Shown here in pieces: positions 37,112-46,616 of a stretch of 64,000 nt of DNA. Made by a program: the position numbers and the translations under genes. The stretch is from positions 62,001-126,000 of the forward strand of contig NZ_AUFB01000016.1 of the NCBI RefSeq assembly GCF_000426285.1. Direction: 5' to 3'. Position 1 is the first letter of the stretch. The number at the start of each line of letters is the position of its first letter. The notes below the pieces were generated by a model. The model saw nothing but the letters and a program-made list of their open reading frames with translations, was not told where the DNA came from and did no database searches. This DNA comes from Rhizobium leucaenae USDA 9039. Its GTDB lineage: Bacteria; Pseudomonadota; Alphaproteobacteria; Rhizobiales; Rhizobiaceae.

Positions 37112-37929
37112 CAGCGTATTCCTTCCAATCGGACGAAGCCGTCGAAATAGCCATTATTGCTCTTGATCCACTGCGCCCAGAAATTTGCAAGCTCCTCCAT
37201 ACTGAACTTCATGTTCGGCCTTTGAAAGGCGAGGATTTTGATCATGACACCATCCAGTGACGTCCGGAATTTATCACGTGCGGGGCTCTGCTGGAATTTC
37301 TGATAAGAGGCGCCGTCCCGGTAGTTCGAGAAGGCGTCGGTATGTTCGATCATGTCGGAGGCGATATAGAGATGTTTCGGAATGCCACTGGCAGCGCTCG
37401 CAAAGACTTCCAGATTGATCTTCTGGATGGCGGCCATGATCGGCGATTGCTTGCCCGCCTCTCCGACGCTCAGCTTGCCGGCGATATCGGCAAGCGGTTT
37501 TGCGAAGCCCTTTTCCCAGCGCGCCTGCGCCAGGCGGGGGTTGCTGGTCCATTCGTCGACATTGGCACCGCTGCCCGGATTGCAGCCGTGGAAGGTCTGG
37601 ATAAGCTCGCCTTCCTTCTCCGTCAGGGCATAGATGTCGATCGCGCCGCCGACGGGCACGTCCGCTACGATTTTCTGGAACTGATTGCGCAGGTCGAGCG
37701 CCGTCGTATCCGAGATCGGATCGGTGACGTCGAGCAGGATCGCCGTTTCCGCCTTCGGGCCATCCACCGGGCAGAGCGAGGCCTGGTCGACCGCTATATT
37801 GCCGCTTGCCTTATAGCGCAGCCAGCCATAGGCGCCGACAATACCGAGGGACAGAACGGCGAGGCAAACCGTCGCGATGATAAGACCGGCCGAGCTGCCG
37901 GCTCGGCTACGCCGCTTGCGTCGTGCCAA
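37111..37929 (-). CDS. Membrane-anchored vWA-like protein
   Basis: A 272-residue protein with a very basic N-terminus (ARRKRRSR), one membrane helix (about 15-37) and an extracytoplasmic domain with vWA features. These are a strand ending in Asp (TAILLDVTDPIS, 62-73), a Ser or Thr loop (QSPIMAAIQ, 161-169) and a second Asp (YIASDMIEH, 188-196). Together they look like a partial MIDAS metal site. Cysteines at 53 and 116 could pair. It overlaps the upstream gene by 23 bases and the MotA-like gene by one base. I do not recognise a named family. Confidence 0.65.
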   Translation of the reverse strand: MARRKRRSRAGSSAGLIIATVCLAVLSLGIVGAYGWLRYKASGNIAVDQASLCPVDGPKAETAILLDVTDPISDTTALDLRNQFQKIVADVPVGGAIDIYALTEKEGELIQTFHGCNPGSGANVDEWTSNPRLAQARWEKGFAKPLADIAGKLSVGEAGKQSPIMAAIQKINLEVFASAASGIPKHLYIASDMIEHTDAFSNYRDGASYQKFQQSPARDKFRTSLDGVMIKILAFQRPNMKFSMEELANFWAQWIKSNNGYFDGFVRLEGIR

Positions 37930-39487
37930 TGATGCCCTCCGGGAAAAGATTATCGAGCTTATGATATTTCTCGATGGCGCTTTCGAACTCGTCGCCGATC
38001 CGCTTGATCTGCTGGGTCAACTCCGCCTGCGCGGCCTGAATGCGCTCGCCGAGTACCTTATCGTCCCATTCCTCATCGGTGTGCAGGACCGGCACCAGGC
38101 GCTCAAGCCGATAGCGGGATGCAAAGTAAGGCGGCTCCGGCTCCGTGCGTGCGCTTCTGTTCGCCTCGCGATAAATAGTCAGCAGCGTATTGGCGGTTCG
38201 CTCGAGATGATTTTGATGTTCGGCGAAAAGGCCCGCCGTTCTGGCGCGATGGGCGATGATGGCGGCGGTCTCCTGCCGGCGCATGCTGAGATCGCGGATG
38301 ATCTCTTCGATCTTGCCATTGTGTTCGTCGCGGATATCCCGAAGATCGTCAATGAGATCGAGCTTGCGATCGATGTAATTGCTTCTCGCCGCATCGAGGC
38401 GTTTCTGGACGCCGGCGAATCCCGGATAGGGATCGGTGAGGTAACAGCCGTCGATAAAGGCGATGAGCGAGAACATCAGCCCTACGGCAAACAGCATCCA
38501 GGAATTCAACTCCTGCAGACCGAGCGGCGCAATCTTCAGCCGCTGCATCACCTCCGTTCCGGCACCGGAGAGGATGGTTGCCGAGACTTCGCGGTAATGC
38601 GCCAGCGCGATGTTGATCGCGAGTGCCACGGCGACATACGCGACGAGCCCGAGCAGACCAAGCAGCTTCAGGAAGAACGACCTGTGCACAAGGAAGCGCA
38701 CGCAGAAGAAGGAAAACATCAGCGCCGCGCCGATGTTCAGGAAAGCGAAGGCCGCTGCCTCCGTGACGCCACCGACAATGCCCTGCTCGCTGCCCTTGGC
38801 AAGGAAGCTGCCGTTCATCACCATCTCGATGAGGATGAGGAATACGATGAGCGAGACCTTGAAGCCCCAGGCCGCCTTGCTGGAGACCTTCGCCGCGCGC
38901 TGCAGCCGGTGCCGGGACTTGAAGTCGACCATCTCGTCCTCGGCAGTCTTCAGATTGCGGCGCAGGCCGTGCAGCTCGTCGACGCCGCTTGCGACCTCCG
39001 CCTTGAAATCCGAAACGCTGGACGCATTCGCCTGCCGTATTAGCCCGAACTGACCTTCGAAATCGAGATTGCGCAGGCGGCTGTCGAAAGTCTGAAACTG
39101 ATCTTCCAAAACCTGATAGGAGCTCTTCTTTTCCGCCTCGACCCAGGCGATGACGCGCTGCTCGGTCTCATCGAAAGACTGAGCGCTTTGCGCTGGCCGG
39201 TTGAGACCGCCGTTGGCCGCGCCCTTCTCCTTTAGGCCGAGCGTCGTGCTCAGCTTCTCGATATCGACGACGGGAAACACGTCGGTCGAAGCCTGGAAAT
39301 CATGGCTGGTCTCCCGAACGGTCTCCCAGAGGCGGTTTAAGGCTTCGAAACGCAATGATCTTCCTTCGGCGACACGATCAACTTTAAAAGGACCAGCGAC
39401 AAACCGATACCGCACCGGTTGTTTCTGGTCCAGCACCGCCGCCGACGTTAAAATGTGATTGTGGTAAAGAATAGCCCGAAAGAACAA
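37907..39487 (-). CDS. Coiled-coil membrane protein, first gene of the MotAB-like set
   Basis: Up to 526 residues, no family recognised. The first 200 residues are hydrophilic and helical, followed by four membrane helices (about 207-225, 241-263, 271-294, 328-346) and a 180-residue C-terminal coiled coil rich in Arg, Glu and Gln. The start is uncertain: the frame opens with TTG at 39487, and a GTG at 39436 is another option. It leads a minus-strand set of four overlapping genes, so it is almost surely part of the same membrane complex. Confidence 0.62.
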   Translation of the reverse strand: MFFRAILYHNHILTSAAVLDQKQPVRYRFVAGPFKVDRVAEGRSLRFEALNRLWETVRETSHDFQASTDVFPVVDIEKLSTTLGLKEKGAANGGLNRPAQSAQSFDETEQRVIAWVEAEKKSSYQVLEDQFQTFDSRLRNLDFEGQFGLIRQANASSVSDFKAEVASGVDELHGLRRNLKTAEDEMVDFKSRHRLQRAAKVSSKAAWGFKVSLIVFLILIEMVMNGSFLAKGSEQGIVGGVTEAAAFAFLNIGAALMFSFFCVRFLVHRSFFLKLLGLLGLVAYVAVALAINIALAHYREVSATILSGAGTEVMQRLKIAPLGLQELNSWMLFAVGLMFSLIAFIDGCYLTDPYPGFAGVQKRLDAARSNYIDRKLDLIDDLRDIRDEHNGKIEEIIRDLSMRRQETAAIIAHRARTAGLFAEHQNHLERTANTLLTIYREANRSARTEPEPPYFASRYRLERLVPVLHTDEEWDDKVLGERIQAAQAELTQQIKRIGDEFESAIEKYHKLDNLFPEGIIGTTQAA

Positions 39488-39663
39488 TGCCGGCCCTGAC
39501 CCGATATTGTTTCAAAAAAGCAAAACAGAGGATCCGGGATTTGGGCCGTTGCCTGCTGCCTCATGAAAAGCGGCAGGTTTTTGCGATCAGCTCCATAAAC
39601 TGCTCGCCAAATCATGGTGATGACCTAACTTGCTCCAAGCGCTGCAAACCCGGAGATCAAGTT

Positions 39664-40680
39664 ATGACATCGCCTTCCCTTAAAACTATCTGTGTTTACG
39701 GCGCGGGCGCGCTCGGCGGCGCGATTGCCGCAAAACTGGCTTTAGGACTAAGGGAGCAGGCAACCGTTTCAGTGATAGCGCGCGGCGGGCATCTGGAAGC
39801 GATCCGCGCAGATGGCTTGCGGGTCTGGGAGGCCGAAGCCGACAGTCCGCTCATAGCCCAGGTGACCGCAACCGACAGTGCGGCGGCGCTACCGCCACAG
39901 GACTTGGTGATCACGGGGCTCAAAGGCCACCAGCTCGATGCGGCAGCACCCGGCATCGCCAAACTTTTGCATGCCGGAACGCGTGTCGTGATGGTCCTGA
40001 ACGGCATACCTTGGTGGTATTTTCATCGGGACGCGCAAAGCGGCCATGCGGAGCGCCAGATGGAGGAACTCGATCCGAACGGCAATCTCTGGCGACTGAT
40101 CGGGCCCGAGCGCGTTATCGGCTGCGTCGCCTATCAGGGCGCCGAAGTCATCAATCCCAGCGAGATCAAGCTCAGCAACAACGGCCATTTCGTCCTCGGC
40201 GAACCCTCGGGCGAAACGACCGGCGACATCGAAGCGATCGCTGCTCTCTTGAAGGACGGCGGGATCAATGTCTCGATTTCACCGCGCATTCGCGACGAGA
40301 TCTGGAGCAAGCTGATGGGCAATGCTGCCTTTAATCCGATCAGCGCCCTGACACGGGCGCTGATGTCCGACATCATGGGCAACCCTGCCCTTGCTGCCAT
40401 GGTCGGTCAGGTGATGAACGAGGTGAAGACTGTCGCGGAAGCCCTGGGGGCGCGTCTGGCGATTTCCATCGAAGAACGCCTCGAACGCTCCCGCCAGATC
40501 GGCCCGGTACGCACCTCGATGCTGCAGGATCTGCTGGCCGGCAAGGCGCTGGAAATCACGCCGCTGGTCGGCATGGTCGTCTCGCTCGGCAAACTCGCGA
40601 GTGTCCCGACACCGATTTCGGCGACGATCATGGCGCTGGTGACGGAGTTGGACCGGCAGAACCTGCGGGCGGCGGGATAA
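39664..40680 (+). CDS. 2-dehydropantoate 2-reductase family protein
   Basis: A 338-residue NADPH-dependent reductase of the PanE/ApbA family, which makes pantoate for coenzyme A. The Rossmann motif GAGALG is at 13-18, the conserved Lys at about 87 (TGLKGHQ), and the C-terminal helical domain includes KLMGNAAFNPISALTRA with the expected Asn. The ATG at 39664 is chosen because it directly precedes the nucleotide-binding strand. Rhizobia carry several paralogues, so this one may act on another 2-keto acid. Confidence 0.82.
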   Translation: MTSPSLKTICVYGAGALGGAIAAKLALGLREQATVSVIARGGHLEAIRADGLRVWEAEADSPLIAQVTATDSAAALPPQDLVITGLKGHQLDAAAPGIAKLLHAGTRVVMVLNGIPWWYFHRDAQSGHAERQMEELDPNGNLWRLIGPERVIGCVAYQGAEVINPSEIKLSNNGHFVLGEPSGETTGDIEAIAALLKDGGINVSISPRIRDEIWSKLMGNAAFNPISALTRALMSDIMGNPALAAMVGQVMNEVKTVAEALGARLAISIEERLERSRQIGPVRTSMLQDLLAGKALEITPLVGMVVSLGKLASVPTPISATIMALVTELDRQNLRAAG

Positions 40681-40750
40681 GGATCCCCAACGCTTCCTTA
40701 ACCCACGCTTGGGTAGAATATCGACTGGGTGTCACCAGAGTAAAAGATCA

Positions 40751-41080
40751 ATGTCGAAGCCGACCTTCCGTTACAGCCACTATGATCTCAACGAGCAGCG
40801 TGCGGGAACCGTTATTGAGATCACGCTGTCGGCCGTTGCCAATGTCCGGTTGATGAACAGCTCGAATTTCGAGCGCTTTACGGAAACTCTGAAGCATCAG
40901 TTCCTCGGCGGCGTCGCCAAGAAATCGCCGATCCGGCTATCCATTCCGGAAACGGGCCATTGGCATCTGATCGTCGATATGGAAGGCCATAACGGGTTGG
41001 CGGAATCGAGCGTCAAGATGATCGACAAGGCCCCGGCACCGCGCATCCAGAAGGCCGCGGAAAACGTCACTGCCAGGTGA
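40751..41080 (+). CDS. DUF1883 family protein
   Basis: A 109-residue small cytosolic protein of the uncharacterised DUF1883 family. Conserved stretches are RYSHYDLNEQRAGTVIEITLS, NVRLMNSSNFERF and SPIRLSIPETGHWHLIVDMEGH. DUF1883 domains are sometimes fused to TIR domains, but none is attached or adjacent here. It is convergent with rarA. Confidence 0.78.
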   Translation: MSKPTFRYSHYDLNEQRAGTVIEITLSAVANVRLMNSSNFERFTETLKHQFLGGVAKKSPIRLSIPETGHWHLIVDMEGHNGLAESSVKMIDKAPAPRIQKAAENVTAR

Positions 41081-41088
41081 CGTCTAAT

Positions 41089-42405
41089 CTATGGTTCACC
41101 GCGCTCCTTGCGCAGCTTGGCCCACCAATCCAACCGTTTGCGGATTTCGCGCTCAAAACCACGTTCTGGCGGATCGTAGAAGGTCTGGCGGCCCATCTTT
41201 TCCGGAAAATAATTCTGGCCCGAAAAGGCATCGGGTTCATCATGGTCATAACGGTAACCGTCGCCATAACCCTCTGTGCGCATCAGCTTCGTCGGCGCAT
41301 TGAGGATATGCTTGGGCGGCAGCAGCGATCCGTTCTGCTTGGCGGCCTGCGTGGCAGCCTTGAATGCGGTGTAGACGGCGTTCGACTTCGGGGCGGTGGC
41401 GAGATAAACGCAGGCCTCTGCCAGCGCCAACTCACCTTCCGGTGATCCCAGATAATCATAGGCGTCCTTGGCGGCGTTGCAGATGACCAGCGCCTGCGGA
41501 TCGGCAAGCCCGATATCCTCTACCGCCATGCGCACCAGCCGCCTTCCGAGATAGAGCGGGTCTTCACCGGCGTCGAACATGCGGGCAAGATAATAGAGCG
41601 CCGCGTCGGGGTCGGAGCCGCGCACCGACTTATGCAGAGCCGAAATCAGATTGTAATGGCCATCCTGCGCCTTGTCGTAGACCGGCGCCCGGCGCTGCAC
41701 GATCTTGACCAAAGCGTCAGGATCGAAAAGCTCGTCCTTGCGCGCGGCACGCCAGACTTCTTCGGCCAGTGTCAGCACCGAGCGACCATCGCCATCGGCC
41801 ATGCGGATCAGGCTGGCGCGGGCATCCTCGGTCAGTGGCAGCGGCTTGCCTTCCGCCGCCTCCGCGCGGCGCAACAATTCTTCCAGGCTTTCCTCGTCAT
41901 GCGAGCGAAACGTCAGGACGCGCGCGCGGGACAGAAGAGCGGCGTTGAGCTCGAAGGACGGGTTCTCGGTGGTGGCGCCGACCAGAATGACGGTGCCGTC
42001 TTCCATGACCGGCAGAAAGCTATCCTGCTGGGCGCGGTTGAAGCGATGGATCTCGTCGACGAAAAGCAGCGTCTGGCGGCCGTCCATGCGGCGCAGACGC
42101 GCGGCTTCGAACACCTTCTTCAGGTCCGCAACGCCGGAGAAGATTGCCGAGATCTGTTCGAAGGCCAAGCCCGCCTCGCCCGACAGCAGCCGTGCCACCG
42201 TCGTCTTGCCGGTGCCTGGCGGCCCCCAGAAGATCATCGAGCCGAGCGAGCCGGAGTCGATCATCCGCCGCAGTACGCCGTCCTCGCCGGTCAGATGTGG
42301 CTGGCCGGTGACATCGCCCAGGGTTTGCGGCCGCAGACGATCGGCAAGAGGCCGCCTCCTGGCGACCTCCTCCGGTATTCGCGGTGCAAACAGGTCGTCA
42401 CTCAT
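41089..42405 (-). CDS. rarA: Replication-associated recombination protein A (RarA/MgsA)
   Basis: A 438-residue AAA+ ATPase acting at stalled replication forks. Walker A is GPPGTGKTT (61-69), Walker B LLFVDEIHRF (113-122), and sensor GATTENPSFELN follows. The C-terminal tetramerisation region includes GSDPDAALYYLARMFDAGEDP. The end (YFPEKMGRQTFYDPPERGFEREI) is standard. Its ATG overlaps the stop of the DegP-type protease gene by 4 bases, so the two are co-transcribed. Confidence 0.93.
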   Translation of the reverse strand: MSDDLFAPRIPEEVARRRPLADRLRPQTLGDVTGQPHLTGEDGVLRRMIDSGSLGSMIFWGPPGTGKTTVARLLSGEAGLAFEQISAIFSGVADLKKVFEAARLRRMDGRQTLLFVDEIHRFNRAQQDSFLPVMEDGTVILVGATTENPSFELNAALLSRARVLTFRSHDEESLEELLRRAEAAEGKPLPLTEDARASLIRMADGDGRSVLTLAEEVWRAARKDELFDPDALVKIVQRRAPVYDKAQDGHYNLISALHKSVRGSDPDAALYYLARMFDAGEDPLYLGRRLVRMAVEDIGLADPQALVICNAAKDAYDYLGSPEGELALAEACVYLATAPKSNAVYTAFKAATQAAKQNGSLLPPKHILNAPTKLMRTEGYGDGYRYDHDEPDAFSGQNYFPEKMGRQTFYDPPERGFEREIRKRLDWWAKLRKERGEP

Positions 42406-43805
42406 CGGAAGAACTGCCGGATGCGTTGGCCGTCGCGCTCGATTTCGACGCGCCAGAAGCTTGGATTGCCCGTAACGGCCTGCTGCAGCACGTCCGTCGA
42501 GGTGATCGCGACGCCGTTGACGGAAACGACGATATCCTTCGGCGCAAAGCCAAGGCGCTCGGCCGGCGAATCCGCCTTCAGGTTTTCGACGACGACACCG
42601 TTCGTATCCGCCGGCAAATGCAGTTCATCGGCAACGCGCGGCGAGAGGTTGGCGACGGTCGCCCCCGAGAAGGGATTGTTGCCCTGGATCAGCTTCTCAT
42701 CCCGCGGCGTGGATTCAGGCGCGGCCGCGAGCGTCATGCTGTCGTGCAGTTCTTTGCCGTTCTCCAGAACGGTCAAATCAACGGTCGCGCCGAGGCCGGC
42801 CGTCGTCAGACGGTAACCAAGCGCATCCGGATGCTCGACCGGGATATTGTTGATGGCCGTGACGACCTCACCAGCCTTTAGGCCAGCCTTCGCCGCCGGC
42901 CCGCCTTCGACTACCTTGGTCACCAGCGCGCCGCGCACCTTGTCGAGGCCGAGCGCTTCGGCAACATCTGACGTCACCGGTTCAAAGGAAGCGCCGATAT
43001 AGGGGCGATCGAAGGTCTTGGCGCCGCGATCGGCGGCAGCGAGGAAAACCTTGACTAGGTTGGCGGGGATGGCGAAGCCGATACCGTTCGAACCACCGCC
43101 TTGGGAAAAGATGGCCGTGTTGAGGCCGATCAGTTCGCCCGACATATTCGCCAAGGCGCCGCCTGAATTGCCGGGATTGATCGACGCATCGGTCTGGATG
43201 AAGAAGCCGACCTCGTTCTTCACCTGGTTGCGGGCCAGCGCCGACACGATGCCGCTCGTCACCGTCTGCCCGACGCCGAAGGGATTGCCGATCGCCAGCA
43301 CGAGATCGCCCACTTCGACGGCATCGGAATTGCCGATCGGCAGGATGGGGAAGCTCTGGTTCTTGGATTTGATCTTCAGCACGGCAAGATCGACCCGATC
43401 ATCCTTCAGCACGACATCACAGGGGAATTCGCGGCCGTCGGACAGCGCGATCTTGATATCGTCGGCACCATCAATGACATGGTTGTTGGTGATGACCGTG
43501 CCGTTGGCTTCGACAATGACGCCGGAGCCGAGCGAAGACTGCTTCTCGGTGCGATTCGGCATGCGCTGGCCGAAGAACTGCTCGAAGAAGGGGTCGCCGG
43601 CAAAGGGGGATTGCCGCTGCACCATCCGTTCGGCATAGACATTAACCACGGCGCCGGCCGTCTGTTTGACCAGCGGCGCAAACGAAAGCTGCATTTGCAT
43701 CTGGCTCTGCGGCACGGACTTTGCAGTCTGTGCCTCGGCGGAAAGCGGCATCGTCATGATGAGGGCGATCATCGAAACGGCGGTGCGCTTCAGCAGGACC
43801 TGCAT
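42402..43805 (-). CDS. Do family serine endopeptidase (DegP/DegQ type)
   Basis: A 467-residue periplasmic protease-chaperone. A signal peptide covers about residues 1-25 (LSAEA end). The catalytic triad is His109 (TNNHVIDGA), Asp139 (DDRVDLAVLK) and Ser214 (INPGNSGGAL). Two PDZ domains follow (about 290-370 and 385-465). The ATG at 43805 follows AAAGAAGGAAA; a frame extending to 44060 has no signal-peptide logic. Coupled to rarA by a 4-base overlap, an arrangement I associate with Rhizobiales. Confidence 0.92.
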   Translation of the reverse strand: MQVLLKRTAVSMIALIMTMPLSAEAQTAKSVPQSQMQMQLSFAPLVKQTAGAVVNVYAERMVQRQSPFAGDPFFEQFFGQRMPNRTEKQSSLGSGVIVEANGTVITNNHVIDGADDIKIALSDGREFPCDVVLKDDRVDLAVLKIKSKNQSFPILPIGNSDAVEVGDLVLAIGNPFGVGQTVTSGIVSALARNQVKNEVGFFIQTDASINPGNSGGALANMSGELIGLNTAIFSQGGGSNGIGFAIPANLVKVFLAAADRGAKTFDRPYIGASFEPVTSDVAEALGLDKVRGALVTKVVEGGPAAKAGLKAGEVVTAINNIPVEHPDALGYRLTTAGLGATVDLTVLENGKELHDSMTLAAAPESTPRDEKLIQGNNPFSGATVANLSPRVADELHLPADTNGVVVENLKADSPAERLGFAPKDIVVSVNGVAITSTDVLQQAVTGNPSFWRVEIERDGQRIRQFFR

Positions 43806-43980
43806 GGAATTTTCCTTCTTTAATGCTCTTGAAACAAGGTTGTAACGTCCGACGCTAGAAAGGAAAGAGGGCGGAAGCATGAAGTATAATTGGTCGTTTG
43901 CGCGCACGAAGAACAGGCGTTGTGAACAAAAACGCGTGATCGCGCATTTCGTTTCGGAAACCGGCAGATGGAGCAAAATC

Positions 43981-44328
43981 ATGCGATCAGTGAGCCTTGC
44001 GGCAGTCTTTCTCCTTACCTCCCTCACGACGGCCAACACATCGGAGGCCGCGAGCTTCAATTGCGATTCGCAGACCCTTCAGCCGGATGAAAAGATGATC
44101 TGCGATAACAGAGCGCTCAACGATGCCGACGTGAAGATGGTGACGACCTTCGACCTGCTCTCTGGCCCCCTCGCCATGGGTTCACGCGGCACGTTGCAGG
44201 ACGAGCAGACAGCTTGGCTGAAGAAGCGGCAGGCATGTGGCGCCGATGCCGCCTGCATCAAGGGGGCCTATGACGAACGGCTGAAAGGGCTGGATGAGAC
44301 GTATAAGCGGATCAATCGGCCGCTATAA
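43981..44328 (+). CDS. LprI-like (DUF1311) periplasmic protein, possible lysozyme inhibitor
   Basis: A 115-residue exported protein. A signal peptide (about 1-22, ending SEA) is followed by the LprI N-terminal domain: SFNCDSQTLQPDEKMICDNRALNDADVKM and QTAWLKKRQACGADAACIKGAYDERL, with four conserved cysteines. LprI of mycobacteria inhibits lysozyme; for this protein that is family-level inference. It is divergent from the DegP-type gene. The ATG at 43981 begins the signal peptide. Confidence 0.8.
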   Translation: MRSVSLAAVFLLTSLTTANTSEAASFNCDSQTLQPDEKMICDNRALNDADVKMVTTFDLLSGPLAMGSRGTLQDEQTAWLKKRQACGADAACIKGAYDERLKGLDETYKRINRPL

Positions 44329-44384
44329 AGCATATGTGTTCCCGATGAGCGTGGCGATGTGGGGGCTATCTCGCCCTATAGCCA

Positions 44385-44427
44385 CCTTCTCCCCGCCCCT
44401 TCGACAAGCTCAGGACGGGGCGAAGGA
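44385..44427. repeat. Intergenic palindrome next to ilvD stop
   Basis: CTTCTCCCCGCCC and GGGGCGAAG pair around the sequence CCTTCGACAAGCTCAGGA, a motif I recognise as widespread in alphaproteobacterial intergenic DNA. It ends 7 bases beyond the ilvD stop, so it may act as its terminator or transcript-end hairpin. Confidence 0.5.
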
Positions 44428-44433
44428 GCTTGA

Positions 44434-46272
44434 TTACTTCCCGCCCAAATCGCGGACCGCACCCCGGTCAGCACTGGTCGCGAAGGCTGCATAGGCCTTC
44501 AGCGCCGTCGTGACGTTGCGCTTGCGCTGTTCTGCCGGATGCCAACCGCTAGCGTTCTGGGCTTCGCGGCGGGCAGCGAGTTCCTTTTCGTCGACGCGCA
44601 GGCTGATGGTGCGATTCGGGATGTCGATGTCGATCATGTCGCCTTCGCGTACCAGGCCGATCGTGCCGCCGTTTGCCGCTTCGGGCGAAACGTGGCCGAT
44701 CGAGAGGCCCGAGGTGCCGCCGGAGAAACGGCCGTCGGTGATGAGCGCGCAGGCCTTGCCAAGGCCCTTCGACTTCAGGTAGCTCGTCGGATAGAGCATT
44801 TCCTGCATGCCGGGGCCGCCTTTCGGGCCTTCATAGCGGATGACGACGACGTCGCCGGCCTTGATCTCGTTGCTGAGGATGGCCTTGACGGATGCGTCCT
44901 GGCTTTCAAAGACCCTGGCTGGGCCGGAGAATTTAAGGATCGATTCGTCGACGCCCGCCGTCTTCACGATGCAGCCGTCCAGCGCCAGATTGCCCTTGAG
45001 AACGGCGAGACCACCATCCTTGGAGAAAGGATGTTCGACCGAGCGGATAACGCCGCTCTCGCGATCGGTGTCGAGTTCTTCCCAACGGGCGTTCTGGCTG
45101 AAAGCAACCTGGGTCGGAACGCCGCCAGGCGCCGCGCGGAAGAATTCACGCACGCTTTCGCTGCTGGTGCGAGTGATGTCCCAGCGATCGATGGCATCGC
45201 CGAGCGTTTCGGCATGAACGGTCGGGCAATCGCGGTTGATCAGGCCGCCCTTGTCGAGTTCGCCGAGGATCGACATGATACCCCCGGCGCGATGCACGTC
45301 TTCCATATGCACATCGCTCTTGGCCGGTGCGACCTTCGACAGGCAGGGCACGCGGCGCGACAGCGCATCGATGTCGGCCATGGTGAAATCGACTTCGCCT
45401 TCATGCGCAGCCGCAAGAATGTGCAGAACCGTGTTGGTGGAACCGCCCATGGCAATATCGAGCGCCATGGCATTCTCGAAGGCCTGCTTCGAAGCAACGT
45501 TGCGCGGCAGGACGGAAGCATCTTCCTGTTCGTAATAGCGGCGGGCGAGATCGACGATCAGATGGCCGGCTTCGACGAAGAGGCGCTTGCGGTCGGCATG
45601 GGTGGCGAGCGTCGAGCCATTGCCCGGCAGCGACAGGCCGAGAGCCTCGGTCAGGCAGTTCATCGAATTGGCCGTGAACATGCCCGAGCAGGAGCCGCAG
45701 GTCGGACAGGCCGAGCGTTCGATGACCTGAACATCTTCGTCGCTGATCTTGTCATCGGCAGCGGCAACCATGGCGTCGACCAGATCAAGTGCGTGTTTCT
45801 TGCCGTGCAGGACGACCTTGCCGGCCTCCATCGGACCGCCGGAGACGAAGACGGTCGGGATGTTGAGGCGCAGCGAGGCCATCAGCATGCCGGGGGTGAT
45901 CTTGTCGCAGTTGGAGATGCAGACCATGGCGTCGGCGCAATGAGCATTGACCATATATTCGACGCTGTCGGCGATCAGCTCGCGCGAGGGCAGCGAATAG
46001 AGCATGCCGTCATGGCCCATCGCGATGCCGTCATCGACGGCGATGGTGTTGAATTCCTTGGCGACACCGCCGGCCGCTTCGATTTCACGCGCCACGAGCT
46101 GGCCGAGATCCTTGAGGTGGACGTGGCCCGGCACGAACTGGGTGAAGGAATTGACCACCGCAATGATAGGCTTGCCGAAATCGCTGTCCTTCATACCCGT
46201 CGCGCGCCAAAGGCCGCGCGCGCCCGCCATGTTGCGGCCATGGGTCGTGGTTCTAGAACGATAAGCTGGCAT
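44434..46272 (-). CDS. ilvD: Dihydroxy-acid dehydratase
   Basis: A 612-residue iron-sulfur enzyme of branched-chain amino-acid synthesis, converting dihydroxy-acids to 2-keto acids for valine, leucine and isoleucine. Cluster cysteines are in [13 protein letters not shown] and [25 protein letters not shown] and [19 protein letters not shown] are family signatures. The ATG at 46272 gives the canonical [20 protein letters not shown]; the frame to 46347 is not needed. It is monocistronic. Confidence 0.95.
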   Translation of the reverse strand: MPAYRSRTTTHGRNMAGARGLWRATGMKDSDFGKPIIAVVNSFTQFVPGHVHLKDLGQLVAREIEAAGGVAKEFNTIAVDDGIAMGHDGMLYSLPSRELIADSVEYMVNAHCADAMVCISNCDKITPGMLMASLRLNIPTVFVSGGPMEAGKVVLHGKKHALDLVDAMVAAADDKISDEDVQVIERSACPTCGSCSGMFTANSMNCLTEALGLSLPGNGSTLATHADRKRLFVEAGHLIVDLARRYYEQEDASVLPRNVASKQAFENAMALDIAMGGSTNTVLHILAAAHEGEVDFTMADIDALSRRVPCLSKVAPAKSDVHMEDVHRAGGIMSILGELDKGGLINRDCPTVHAETLGDAIDRWDITRTSSESVREFFRAAPGGVPTQVAFSQNARWEELDTDRESGVIRSVEHPFSKDGGLAVLKGNLALDGCIVKTAGVDESILKFSGPARVFESQDASVKAILSNEIKAGDVVVIRYEGPKGGPGMQEMLYPTSYLKSKGLGKACALITDGRFSGGTSGLSIGHVSPEAANGGTIGLVREGDMIDIDIPNRTISLRVDEKELAARREAQNASGWHPAEQRKRNVTTALKAYAAFATSADRGAVRDLGGK

Positions 46273-46616
46273 GATGTCTTCCTCGTCGTCTCGGAAATTG
46301 TGAGGCGTCGGCCGGCCAGGGCTTTGCGCCGAAGGGAGCGCCGACATTCCTGCTTTTTGGAATTGTCCTAATCCAATCGCGCCGGACTGTCACTATCAAC
46401 TCAAGCGAATCCGGTACGCCGCAAGGGTAAAGCTGGTCTCTGGCTCAGTCATCGGCCAAACGACATAGACACCGCAGAAGGCGGTTTATTTCATCACGGA
46501 AGCACACGAAAAGTTGGTTTCCGTTGAAAAGAAATAACATCGTAAGACGGTAACAAATCACGCTTCTCCTGCGTAGAGGTCGTATCATCTCTACGATCGT
46601 AGAAAGGAATATCGTA
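46273..46616. other. Divergent control region of ilvD and msrPQ
   Basis: About 340 bases without a gene. ATTCC and GGAAT flank 8 bases at 46347-46364 on the ilvD side, and a pair of nested palindromes lies on the msrP side. No leader peptide or T-box-like structure for ilvD was recognised. Confidence 0.45.
46572..46602 (+). promoter_or_regulatory. Nested palindromes upstream of msrP
   Basis: CGTAGAG and CTCTACG (7 bp, 10-base loop, 46572-46595) overlap a perfect 12-base palindrome CTACGATCGTAG (46591-46602). The second ends just before the AAAGG ribosome-binding site of msrP. They could be an operator for a redox regulator or an RNA switch between two hairpins. Confidence 0.5.

Noticed and set aside
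35103-39487. Canonical Zorya system
   Set aside because: No ZorC, ZorD, ZorE, ZorF or ZorG-like helicase, nuclease or DNA-binding protein is in the set; only the stator-like pair resembles Zorya.
44539-46371. 610-codon open frame opposite ilvD
   Set aside because: A shadow of a well-supported gene; no family motif and biased composition.
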